Assembly (NCBI RefSeq): GCF_963576615.1
Contig: NC_088714.1
Coordinates: 2,728,001 to 2,792,000 of the forward strand
Source: Watersipora subatra
Lineage: Eukaryota; Bryozoa; Gymnolaemata; Cheilostomatida; Watersiporidae
Reading direction: 5' to 3'
DNA length: 64,000 nucleotides
Each line of letters starts with the position of its first letter. The first letter of the stretch is position 1. The notes under the pieces are model-generated. The model was not told the DNA's origin. It saw only the letters and a program-made list of their open reading frames with translations, and searched no databases. A program made the position numbers and the translations under genes. Positions 45,901-56,815 of the stretch are shown here, in pieces.

Positions 45901-46267
45901 TCCGGAGCTCGCTACTATAGCGCATCCCTTGCACCGGCTGACTGCGAAGGGAGAGCCCTGGAGATGGATGGAAGGGGAGCAGATCGCCTTCCACAAACTG
46001 AAGGACAGTATCAGCACCGCCCCGATCTTGGGCTACCCGGACCCCCGGAGGCAGTAAATCTTGGACACGGATGCCAGTGGATGTGGAGTAGGGCCGTGCT
46101 GTCCCAAAGACAGGAGGGCTGCGAGAGGGTCATTGCCTATTACAGCAAAACCCTCACCCCCTCGGAGCGCAATTACTGCGTCACTCGACGAGAATTGCTC
46201 ATTGCTCAGCACTTTCGGCCCTATCTGTATGGACAAGAGTTTCTTCTGGATTTGTTCAATCCATTAT
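42905..46267 (+). pseudogene. Ty3/gypsy retrotransposon 1, gag-pol remnant, 3'-truncated
   Basis: Gag and pol share one frame with scattered breaks. Gag capsid-like region is 42905-43432, closed by an in-frame TAA. The nucleocapsid zinc knuckle CX2CX4HX4C (CWGCGRPGHVRKNC) is near 43662-43703. Aspartic protease motif LLDTGCTTNLL is near 44335. Reverse transcriptase spans about 45180-45720 with FCIDYR, LDLVSGYWQVPL, LPFGLTSAP and the catalytic YLDD at 45623-45634. The connection/RNase H part begins with LDTDAS near 46061 and has a frameshift. At about 46245-46267 the homology stops inside RNase H; the tether, integrase and 3' LTR are missing. Stops at 43430, 43742, 44405, 45590 and 46055 plus two frame changes show it is dead. 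A 15-bp in-frame repeat (CTCAGGAGCGGCGAC) lies at 44098-44150. Confidence 0.92.
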
Positions 46268-46801
46268 GACAATAATTTTAGTGCTTAATATTACATATGT
46301 TGCTCACTTGGTTGTTAGATTTCTGGCAACACTATTTTTGTGTTTGCACGTTTTGTTTAATTCTTTCACTCGCAGTTGCATTATAACAGAAAAAATGTCG
46401 CGTTCATAGGTTAACAATCTCACTTTTGTAATTCATGTTTTGTGTAATAAAAATGAGATTGATGCTTTTGGCTAGCTTGAGTTAAAAACAGCTCAGATTA
46501 TTCTCAAAGGGTGACTCGGAATCTGCTTGAGCAGACTTTAATCATATACATTTGCTGCGCCAAATGGCGTAACAACCTTCTGAGTTTTATTGCAAGCTAG
46601 TAAGATATTATTAACTGTGTATTTACTTCATATTCACCGTGCATGTGTATTCACTTTATATTTATTATAAGGTTAATCATGATTACCTTTAGTAGTATCG
46701 GTTGAACCAACTTAAAGGTGATTAATTCCTTCTTGTGCCATTGATCACTTGTCTACCAGTTTGTAGAAAATGCATAAGAGCGTATGAATGTAAATTGCCA
46801 T
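46268..46801. other. junction sequence between two retroelements
   Basis: AT-rich, non-coding. It separates the truncated element 1 from the 5' LTR of element 2. No LTR of element 1 was recognised here, so the truncation breakpoint is probably at about 46250-46267. Confidence 0.5.
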
Positions 46802-47061
46802 TGTTGCGTGCATCATGCTACAACCATACTTAATCATACTCGCTAGTATATCACTCATATGTAATACTCACTATATTGTCTGTGTAACTGCTCGGCAATA
46901 ATGTCACTCATACTATTGTTTTTTATCATTTACCTGTAAACTACTAATCACGAATTAAATCACGCACGCTGAAGTTTCCGGTAGTGCTAAGCTTAACGCT
47001 TCTACACACGGACATTTATTTCTATCTCTCAAAATAATCCACACACTTCTAGCACGAAACA
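46802..47061 (+). repeat. 5' LTR of gypsy element 2
   Basis: 260 bases, beginning TGTTGCGTGCATC and ending ACGAAACA, directly followed by the primer-binding site TGGTGCCCCGAGTGAGGGAC (47062). It aligns without gaps to the 3' LTR with about 15 differences (roughly 94% identity, counted by hand), mostly transitions. Confidence 0.95.
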
Positions 47062-47465
47062 TGGTGCCCCGAGTGAGGGACTAACAGAAATAAATCAAAC
47101 AAACATGGAACAGTTCTTAGCACCCAAACCAATCGCCGATGGCCTTGATTTACCTGATCAATGGGAAACATTTAAAAGAGACTTTGAATTATTTTTAGTA
47201 GCTACATCCAAAGACGACGCAGAGGCTAAAGTTAGAGCTGCCCTACTACTGAGAACAATAGGCAGACGGGAGGCAAACGAGGAATACAAATATATGACAC
47301 CTTTACCTGGACTGCTGACATGGACAAGGTTGACTATGGCAAAATATTTGAACAGTTTGACAGATACTGCAAACCACGTGCCAATGTGATAGCCAAAACA
47401 CATGCATTACTCACGTGCAAACAGAGGAACAGAACCATCGAATAATTCATCACATACCTACACAG

Positions 47466-48560
47466 CAGGGTTGGCAAAAATATCAATATTTTTAAAATTA
47501 TCATATCACTGATATATATCATGATATTTGTTGATATTTTTGATATTTATTGGTATTTTTGAAACCAATGACATTTTTGAAAAAAATTTGAAGCTAGGTT
47601 GAACTCGTATGGTGTTTACATTGTGATAGATGCATTTTATAGGTTGTATGGGACCAGTCAGCAATGTTTAATACCAAACACTTGATTTATTGTAGGCCTA
47701 GTATAATAATAATGTTGATAAATATGAAAATGTTCGTCAAACATTGGATTGGAAATCCTGACATGAATGTAAAGTGCAAACAAAATAGTGCAAATCATAA
47801 ATACACACTATGATAGTCCAAGCGTGTTCTAATGTCCTACTCTTGTCTAGCTTAGGCATTTGTAAACAAACACCGGCTTGCCAGCCTTCACCACACCAAG
47901 ACGACTTCTCAACTTGCTGTGAACCAGTCCATATGATGAAAACACACACTCAACTCTAGCAGTCAGACTTATATCATCAGATTTATCTATAGATTTTATA
48001 CTGAGCCAGAATCCTTTGAAGCTATTCATTGAAATTTTTTTTACAGAAAATGATGAGATACTCTGTTATCTCAGTGAGCCAGTGTAATGTGCTTACAATT
48101 CTGTTTCTGGGTGTCAGATTGTTCAATTTAAAATCATGAATTATGAAGTTCAAAGGGTTTTCAGCAGGCTGGTCTCCCAATAAGGCAATAAAATATAACA
48201 GTTTAACATGAGATGAGATAATCAGATTAGGAAGATAGCACTGGAATGAAGGAATACCATTTAGATCTGAAAAACTTTTCTCAACTCAAACACTAATTAA
48301 TTGGTTTAGCCAATGTCACCTCCTTGGTCTGGCTGTCTTTGTTTGTCTGTGTTGAGTAAGCCTAATAGGCTCCTATACAAGTATTTGATGATTTTAGGTG
48401 TTATTTAGTGTTTTTAGACTGTTAGCAATAGTTGTAAGGTGAAAACGGAATGATAAAATGGAAATTTTTCAAAAATATCGATTTTTTTGACTCACAAATA
48501 TATCTATCGGCGACATATATCGATGATATATATCAAGCGATATATATCAAACCAACCCTA
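47466..48560 (-). mobile_element. hAT-type DNA transposon inserted in gag of element 2
   Basis: About 1095 bases, starting CAGGGTTGG and ending CCAACCCTA, flanked by CTACACAG and TTACACAG (7 of 8 bases; shifted by one base the 8-bp duplication TACACAGC is perfect). Just inside both ends are AT-rich ATATC repeats. Removing the element and one duplication restores the gag reading frame of the host retroelement exactly. The minus strand carries a hAT transposase fragment (separate entry). Confidence 0.88.
47847..48029 (-). pseudogene. hAT transposase C-terminal dimerisation-domain fragment
   Basis: 60 codons from a chance ATG. The second half, TARVECVFSSYGLVHSKLRS followed by RLGVVKAGKPVFVYK, matches the conserved end of hAT transposases (the hATC dimerisation motif, typically ER.FS..G.....R.RL). 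The zinc finger and catalytic core are absent, so this element is an internally deleted derivative that needs an outside transposase. Confidence 0.8.
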
Positions 48561-51500
48561 TTACACAGCATTGCTAGTTTGTGTGAATTTAACACCATGT
48601 ATGACAGATTGGTACTACAGGCCCTAATCCTGGGAATAGATGAAGAAAGAACTCGCAAGAAACTGTTTGAGCAATCTGACGTCGACCTAGCCAGAACAAT
48701 CGAATTATGTAGACAAGAAGAGACTACCACCAAAGACTACCAAACTATGACTGGACAGACCAGAGATGAGGAAGCCAGTGCCATCAACCACAAAGCCCCT
48801 TACAAGAATTCTGTGAGACCAACTGGCCCTAAGACCCAAACTAACTGAGTCCTGACTTGCAGAAACTGCGGAAAACATCACCCCTCTCGATCATGCCCAG
48901 CATATGGGCGCCAATGTAAAAATTGCAACAAGTTTAACCACTTTTCTGCTGTGTGCAGGGCCAAACGCAGACCAAAAGCCATGGAAACCGCAAATGAAGT
49001 CTCTTCGAACTACTCATCAAGTGACGACGAGGCAAACACAGAGCATGTTAACTACATAAACACGGAAGTAAGAGACCGAAAATTGCTTGCTACTGCAACA
49101 GTACTAGCTAAAGGTGATCAGGAACGAGAGACAGAGTTTCAGCTAGACACGGCTGCAACTTGCAATACTCTCAACACACGAGACTATGACAGGCTAGGAC
49201 GCCCAGAACTGACATTTACTAAGACGACCCTTACCTTGTATGACCAGAGCAGATGCACTCCCGGAGGTTGGACGCAGTTAGCGGTACTGGGAAGCGACAA
49301 AACCTACACTGTTCGTAAGTTTCTGGTCATAGACACTCCACAACACAGTCTGCTCTCATGGAGTACCTGCCAAGAAATGAACCTTTTGCAGCTGGGTGAA
49401 CAGATACACGCAATATCAGCAGCTGACAAGAGCATCGATAAGCTACTAACTGACTTTAGTGACATCTTTACTGGACTGGGACAACTTCCAGGAGAATATA
49501 GAATTGACCTGGAAGAGAGCAGCCGTCCCATACAAGTGCGGCCGCGTAAAATCGCCCTATCTATGAAAGAAGATTTGATTAATGAAATCAAGACACTTGA
49601 GGACTGAGGTATCATCACAAGGGTGAATGGACCGACAGACTGGATCAGCCATTTACAGCCTGTCCGAAAACCAAATGTAAGACTCAGGGTCTGTATTGAC
49701 CCACAGAACCACAATAACCACAACCACGCAGTGTTGCCTACACGGGAAAATGTGCTGCCTGAACTCCACAAAGTTAAATAAGTTCTCGTTATGTGACGCC
49801 AAGGAAGGGTTCTACCAAGTAACAATGTCCCCAGCCTCAACTGAACTAACCACATTTTGGACACCGATAGGCAAATACAAGTATCTCCGCATGCCCTTTG
49901 GCATTGCGCCGGCGCCCGAAGAGCTTCAGAGGAGACTGACCGAAGGGCTCACAGACCTAACTGGAGTGATGGTAGTCGCCGACGACTTACTAGTCTATGG
50001 TGCAACTCGCCAACAACATGATGAAAATATCACCGCACTGTTCAAACGAGCAAAGGAAATTGGACTGAGACTCAACAAGGATAAATGCAAATTTCTGCAG
50101 GACCAACTACCATACATTGAACACCTATTGACCTCAGAAGGCGTCAAACCTGAACCTGGCAAAATACGCTTTATCCTACAGATAGAACCCCCACGGTGCC
50201 AGCAAAGTGTCAAATGGTTTCTTGGACATGTCACATACATGTCGAAGTTCATTAACAACTTATCCGCTGAGTCAGAGCCCTTGAGGCGAATACTCAAACG
50301 GGAACAGACATCTGAGTGGAAGCCAGACCAAGCCAAAGCATTTGACAAACTTAAAAATCTACTCACACAGTCGGACACCTTACAGTACTTTGACCTACCA
50401 CATTTGACACTTTTGACCTATCGGTCCAAACCGATGCCTCGACGACAGGCATTGGTACAGCCTTGCTGCAAAGAAGTAAGCCTGTAGTCTACGTGTCCAG
50501 GAGCCTCACATCCTGTGAACAGAACTATGTGCCTTTGAAACTAGAGTGTGTAGCTATTGTGTTCGCAGCCGAGCGCTCTGACCAGTTCATATTCGAACAC
50601 CGATATATGACGATTCACACTGACCACAAACCGCTCGTAGCTATCTTCAAGAAGTCAATCTATAAGGTCGCTCAAGAGCTACACGCAATGCTACTACACC
50701 TACAGAGATACCCAAACATAAAAGTTATCTGGCAGAAGGGCTCAGAACAGCTCACTGTGGATTTACTTTGCTGTGACTCCTACTTCGACTTGCCTGTGTA
50801 CCAACAGCCGTCGGAGCACCTGTTTTCATGCAACAAAGACACGCAGAACGCGCCGCTGCAGGGCTGTCTGATGGAAAAGATTTGAACTGTCACAGCCAAA
50901 GATCCCGAACTGCAAGATTTGGCTCGCCCCATCCGCACTCGTTGAAATGGAGCACCTTCTCAAGCTTACAGAGAGTACAAACACTTTAGAGACGAGTTTG
51001 TAATTGAGAAAGGCATGATTTACAAGAGCTTGAGAGTCATTATTCCTCAGAGTATGCAGAGAAAACTTCTGAGGCTATTGCACACGACTTATAACGGTAT
51101 TAACTCAACTCTCCGTCGAGCTCGCCACACAGTGTTTTGGAACAAAATGACAACTGACATCACGGGACACATCAATAGCTGCCCTGAATGTCAGCGAGAC
51201 GCACCTGTCCAACAAAGAAAGACACTTCAGAGTCATGATGTACCCAAAGAGTCCTGGATGAAAGTGGGAGTAAATTTGTTTGAAGCTTAGGAAAGCCACT
51301 ATCTAGTTATCGTTGACTACAGCTCCGACTACCTTGAGTCCGAACGACTTGTCAATCAGTCAACACTACCGGTCATAAATGCACAAAAAAAATGCTTTGG
51401 ACGTCTGGGAATACTTAAGCTAGTCATGACTGACAATGGACCGCAGTTTACATCGCACCCACATTTCACCCACATCACCAGCTCGCCGCACTACGCACAG

Positions 51501-52120
51501 TCTAATGGCAAGGCTGAGTCTGCAGATAGCAAAGCAAATCCTACGCAGATGCTCTGAACCCGAGCTTGCAGTGCTCAAATACAGGAACACCCCTAAAGAG
51601 GCAGCACACACGAGTCCGATACAGTAACTCATGAGACGATCGACAAGATCAGTACTGCCAGAACCAACTAAAGAGCCGCCCCAACATTTAGCATGAGAAG
51701 AGAAACAATTAAAGAAGCAGAAAAATTAGCAACAGTATGACAGATCGGCTCATGATCTACCGCCACTTCACCACGGACAGCCAGTACTAGTCCGGGACTG
51801 GCGGAGTCACCGTCACCAATGGAGGGAAAGTGTCATTGAAAGACAACTCAGTGACCGATTATACTCTCTGTGTGCAAATGATGATGACATACGTAGGAAT
51901 AGGAGGGATATCCGCCCGCTAGTGTCGGCACCATCAGCCCCCGCAGAAAGCCAGACACTCCTCAACAGCGAGCCGGTTGCTGACCGTACCGATGAAACGC
52001 CGGACTCACATACGGATGATAATAGTTCAGCGACCAGACGTTCTCAGCATATCAGAAAGCCCCCACAGTGGTTGCAAGACTATGTAATGAACTAACATTA
52101 GCTCTTAAGGGCGGAGGGGA

Positions 52121-52380
52121 TGTTGAGTGCATCTTGTTACAACCATACTTAATCATACTCGCTAGTATATTACTCATATGTAATACTCACTATATTGTCT
52201 GTGTAACTGCTCGGCAATAATGTCACTCATACTATTGTTTTTTATCATTTATCTGTAAACTACTATTTACGAATTAAATCACGCATGCTGGAGTTTCCAG
52301 TAGTGCTAAACTTAACGCTTCTACACACGGACATTTATTTCTATCTCTCAAAATAATCCATGCACTTCTAGCACAAAGCA
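52121..52380 (+). repeat. 3' LTR of gypsy element 2
   Basis: 260 bases, TGTTGAGTGCATC to CAAAGCA, immediately after the polypurine tract. The outer flanks are GCCAT (left) and GTCAA (right), so no clean target duplication remains. Confidence 0.95.
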
Positions 52381-55300
52381 GTCAAATTTATGCAATGAAG
52401 ATTAAGGTTATAAAATAACAACACAACCAATACCAAAGACTTTAGTTTTGAAAGCCTTTATAGACACAATTAGTATATGTCAGACTCAGAAGAGAGATTG
52501 TTGTATGGAGATACTGCAAAAACAAGATACCAACAGGGAATGTACCCAGAACACAGGATAAGCATATAATACGTACAAGCAGCAAGACACCCAAAAACAA
52601 AAAATTCAATAATTAGAAAATGTCAAAAGTGTGAAGCGCCCAGCATTTGTAATCTTTAGTTACACAGTCCATCAATACCGTGTCATTGTGAAACAAAGGA
52701 ACTCATAATGTTATTCAACTTTTATATTAGTATTTATGCATCCTGTCGTAAGAGTATTATACACCTCTTACGGAACTACTCATCCCCTTTTATTTAACCA
52801 TTTTTGATATAATTAGGAAACAGCTTTCTGGACTCTTGGTAGCCTGACACGCCGATTTGTTATTCCAACTTCCTAGCACCTGCTATTTTACTGCATAGCA
52901 TAAATGTTATCTGCTTCTTTGTACTTACTCGCTTACTGCCTAGGAAGTTTTGCAGCGCCCAATCGTCTGTGATCTACGGATATGACGGTTGGCTGATTGA
53001 TTAGGCAAACATATATAAGTATGCGTAGATCAGAAACAATTTGAATTCCATATTTTACTCATGCTCTAGGTATCACTCTGCTCTTGTATTACTTTTTATA
53101 TTTTTAGACTTGCGCATTTAGCATCAACTCTTGACTTGATTAGCCTTTATATAGTTTTGGTTTTCTGCTATTGAAGGTTTGTATTTTAAATATAATCTGT
53201 TTTAAAGTTTATCAGTTAAAACAAACCAGTCTAATTTTTGACATTAAACCTACACCTAAAATACAGTTCTCTAAATTCGCAAATCATAAACCAACTACTT
53301 AAACCAACTATCCAGCACTTATAGTTAATAATCCCTAAAACAGAGAATCATTACAAAAGCAAATTAGAAATTTCAAATTTGGAAGAAATCAATCATAGAA
53401 ATTGCATCAACACCAGATGGAGAATATGCCAAAGGGAAGTCAAAGCAAATAAACCTACCAACCACCATCATCAAAAAGCCACCAGAGAAACATTAGAGAC
53501 GAGTCAAATGAGTCACATACAGATCTGCTACTTCTGTCAAACATGGCCTAGACACCAGGAGTAAGTCACGAGCTCCACCCTACATGTCAACATCACGTGC
53601 ACCAGCTGTAAACTTATGCAAACAAAATATCTTCACACGCCTGACAGAGAGCATTGAACCTTAACCCTCAACCTACACCCACATGCTAGCCATCCCACAT
53701 GCCAGACATCTATAAAAGAGAACAGCTCCAATAACTCAGCATCTCTATCTCCGGCTCTAGCTTGAGCTCTGGCTCTCTCTCTCTTCCCGAGGGCCTCCTT
53801 AGACGCTTTCCCATCTGATTGCTGAGGAGCCTCTCTCTCTTTTTTTTACCGATGGCGCCTCCTTCTCCTTCATCAGCTGAGCCTCTTCCACACCACTATG
53901 TAAACTGCTGACACTCTCTACATATGGCCTCTCACGACTCTCGTTTGACTGTCGAAACTCACAGCTGTACAAGACTGATCAACAAGCATAGACGGCCGTT
54001 CTAGTAAGGATGTAATTTTATTAGCTTTTCTAATTGTTTGTCATTAATATTATTGTTTAAGAATTTTGTTAGTTGTTTATTTCATTGTTTGACTTATAGA
54101 ATAACGAAGTAAGTTTGACTGGTAGTTATTAGTATTGCTTACAATAGCTTAACACCTTCACTATACTTGAACCAGTAATAATTAAATTAGTTCCCACAAG
54201 CTACCGGTAAGCAAAAGTGCATAAACTAAACATAGTCAAAATAGAATAATATGACAAAGCAAATTCAACACTGATGTTGTGTGTGAATTCGGATTAGATA
54301 TGCATAACATAATTTCTCCACAACCACACATAACAAGATAAAAAAGAAGATGCAAAAAAGGTCATTAGAAAGCTACTTTCGTCCATGAGTGATTACACAT
54401 TACAATATTGTACGAGTGGAGTGAATCATTGAGTATCTTCTCTCCTCGTTCTCTTAATATTCACATCCCGTTTATTCTTACGCTTGGTTCGGCATTTTAA
54501 CTATGTCTAATAAATGTGATAATAGTTATGCATAACATAATTTCTCCACATTCACCCATAACAGCATTTTAACTGTGTTTAATAAATGTGTTAATAGTTT
54601 TTCACAAAATATCTTAATGGTCTTCTTGAACCAGATACTGTTTATCATTAACTAATATTCTACATCTATGAAATGAATGTACGACAAGCTAAAGTCTCGG
54701 TTGATTTTAATAAATACATGTATGTATGTAGGTAAATACATAGTTCGTCAACAACGATAAATAACTACGAACTCTTACGGCCGGATAAGTGAAGCACCTG
54801 CAGTAGAGTCGTTGATGAGCGACGGCGAGTTGCTAAGTTTTTTTATTACATAGTTATATTTTTACATCTTAGAAGCTATTATAATGGAACGGCTATTTAG
54901 CCTTAAAAACAATGTTTTCCAAACATCGATGCGGTTTTTCCAAGGCATGCTCAATACAAAATATTTCTTTTGGCTAAAAATCTCGGCAGCGCTGTCCATC
55001 GCTTATTGTGCTTGATGTCTCATGGCAACCTACAAATGTCGTATGTGTATCCACATGTAATCGGCTGGATATAATGTAAATACCTACTTTTCTTATTTTA
55101 AACCACTGGAATCGATGGAATAATATATACTACATTGATAATGTTTTTCAAATTGAAATATTAGTTTATTCAATCTAAGGTGTGTATGCAACATCCTTGT
55201 CCATTGGTTACGTATTTGGCGTTGACACATGTTATGGCACTACTATTTATTATTTTATCAACCTAGCAGTATATGCAACATTTTACTGATATTCTAGTTA

Positions 55301-55395
55301 TACTTTTAAATAGATATAAAGTTTGTAAACACCATAAATAGTTTTATGTATTTATTTTTACTTTTGCATGTTGATTTTCCTCTGTTTTATTATTT
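52381..55395. other. no gene recognised; possible LTR-type promoter remnant
   Basis: AT-rich. Near 53710 TATAAAAGAGAACAGCTCC is followed about 30 bases on by TCAGCATC and a CT-rich stretch (53740-53880), a TATA plus start-site arrangement as in LTRs or Pol II promoters. A short repeated block (TATGCATAACATAATTTCTC) occurs at 54300 and 54525, and TAATAAATGTG-type blocks at 54510 and 54585. No coding exon was recognised. Confidence 0.4.
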
Positions 55396-55722
55396 TGTGG
55401 GATATTATGCGAATATCCAGAGCTTTCCTGTGATTAGACAGTAATGCAAAAGCTGACTTTGCAAAAAAGCTGGGTGACTGTTAGCAGGATTTGCTACATA
55501 TAGAGCAGTGAATCAGAGTTCAAGGGAAGCTTCAGTGACGTGAGCAGTACGTGTAAGCTGAGCTACTCGGCTGTCGTGCCTTTCTCGTTTGCTGACAGGA
55601 AACTTTCAGCGTGTGGTGGTATAAGCAGACAAAGACTATTGCGTAGCAGCAGAGGCTGCTAACAAATTATTGGCTTGCACACAGGTGTTGGCAGTAGGGA
55701 CTGCTGTGAGGTTGATTGTAGC
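55396..55722 (+). repeat. 5' LTR of gypsy-like element 3, left part
   Basis: Aligns to the 3' LTR at 58776 onward: GAATATCCAG.GCTTTCC, GCTGACAGGAAAC.TTCAG, ACTAT.G.GTAGCAGCAGAG, TTATTGGCTTGCACACA. It is interrupted at 55722 by a probable solo LTR and resumes at 56696. Confidence 0.8.
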
Positions 55723-56695
55723 TGTTATATCTGATATTAGCCGTGTACAGTGGACATAAAGATAACAACAAGTTACATCGCTGTTGTAACTTTCATAACA
55801 GATTCTCATAGAGATAGCATCTACAAATTACAGAGAAGCCAATTTCCAGATTTAGCCTAGCCATTGTAATAGTAGGACATTAAGAACTTGGCATAAGGAA
55901 ATCTCAGATAATCACCAAAGGATTGTAGTTATAGCCCAGACTATAACAACTTGTGTCGTGAAATATCAAGACCCATATCTGGTACCAATCTACACCAGAT
56001 CTGGGGTTATGATTAGAAATTACAGATGGTGAAATATCCGCTGACGAGAAACAACAAAAAGTAGTCAGAAACCCCCAAAACTAAAAGGTTCATAATCAAA
56101 GATCTGAAACATATAGTTTCACTCCTAGACACTAAGGATAATGCTGAATCAATATAAAAGATCGAATATTCACTCATAATCTTCACTCTTTCAAGGCAGC
56201 TTTACCGTGGCATATAGATGTGTCAGCAGAGCAAGCTGAAAAGTCGATTACCGAGAGAACAAGAGGGTGACTATATTTTAAGTCTCAGACATTTACTCTT
56301 CTATTCTTATAATTTAGTCTAAAGGTTTAACTATTATTACTGTTTTTTGTTCTTAAAATAAACATTGGATTATGGGAAAACCCTTTGACATTCTCTACCT
56401 TAGGAATTTCATTTCATTTGAAACTTTAGCTCTAAATTGCAACAATCTCCTTTCCCTTGTAACTGTAGTTCTACATTGCAGCATCTGGGAAAGTCAACTG
56501 TAAAATCTTAGTTACATAAATCAACAGAATAAATTGATTAAAACAGTCAATAATCAAGATCAGACCTTACCTAAGAGCTATTAGCAATGACTGTTTAAAG
56601 CAGCCCATCTGCGTTCGATAATAAACCGAGCCATTCCCAATAGGTTGGAGAGTAGTTGATAGGATAATCCAGTTCTATTAATCACCAACACAACA
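55723..56695. mobile_element. probable solo LTR inserted in the LTR of element 3
   Basis: 973 bases beginning TGTTATATCTG and ending CACAACA (TGTT/AACA ends), flanked by TAGC on both sides (55719-55722 and 56696-56699), a 4-bp target duplication. Comparison with the 3' LTR (GTAGCTATTGTGCTACG) shows the uninterrupted target. Inside it are TATAAAAG near 56154 and AATAAA near 56357. No internal domain is present, so a solo LTR left by recombination is the best reading. Confidence 0.65.
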
Positions 56696-56815
56696 TAGCT
56701 GTTGTGCTACGAGTGTGTAACGCCATGGTGATTAAGGCTGATGGCAAATGAGACGTTGGTGTGCTATCGTTGCAGCTTGATGTTGTGTAACAACTTTTGG
56801 TTGTTTTTCTCACAA
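56696..56815 (+). repeat. 5' LTR of element 3, right part
   Basis: Continues the LTR: TGTGCTACGAGTGTGTAACG, CGTTGGTGTGCTATCGTTGC and CAACTTTTGGTTGTTTTTCT, all matched at 59105-59220. The right edge is approximate. Confidence 0.8.

Larger units (their letters stand above)
47062..52120 (+). pseudogene. Ty3/gypsy retrotransposon 2 (K02A2.6-like), internal region, mutated
   Basis: Primer-binding site at 47062; gag from 47105 with a frameshift near 47300 and a stop near 47443; gag is split by a hAT insertion (47466-48560) and resumes at 48561. Two zinc knuckles are at about 48858-48956 (CRNCGKHHPSRSC and CKNCNKFNHFSAVC). Protease motif FQLDTAATCN is near 49138. Reverse transcriptase follows from about 49440 with stops and frameshifts near 49605 and 49780, with motifs CDAKEGFYQV, MPFGIAPAPE and catalytic VADD. 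RNase H continues to about 50780 (HTDHKPL). Integrase has the HHCC finger (CPECQ near 51180), DYSSDY, TDNGPQF and a C-terminal tail ending RKPPQWLQDYVMN at 52095. A polypurine tract (AAGGGCGGAGGGGA) abuts the 3' LTR. All domains are present but several breaks make it non-autonomous. Confidence 0.93.

Noticed and set aside
46797-52385. Target-site duplication of gypsy element 2
   Set aside because: Flanks GCCAT and GTCAA match at only three of five bases, which is not evidence of a duplication.
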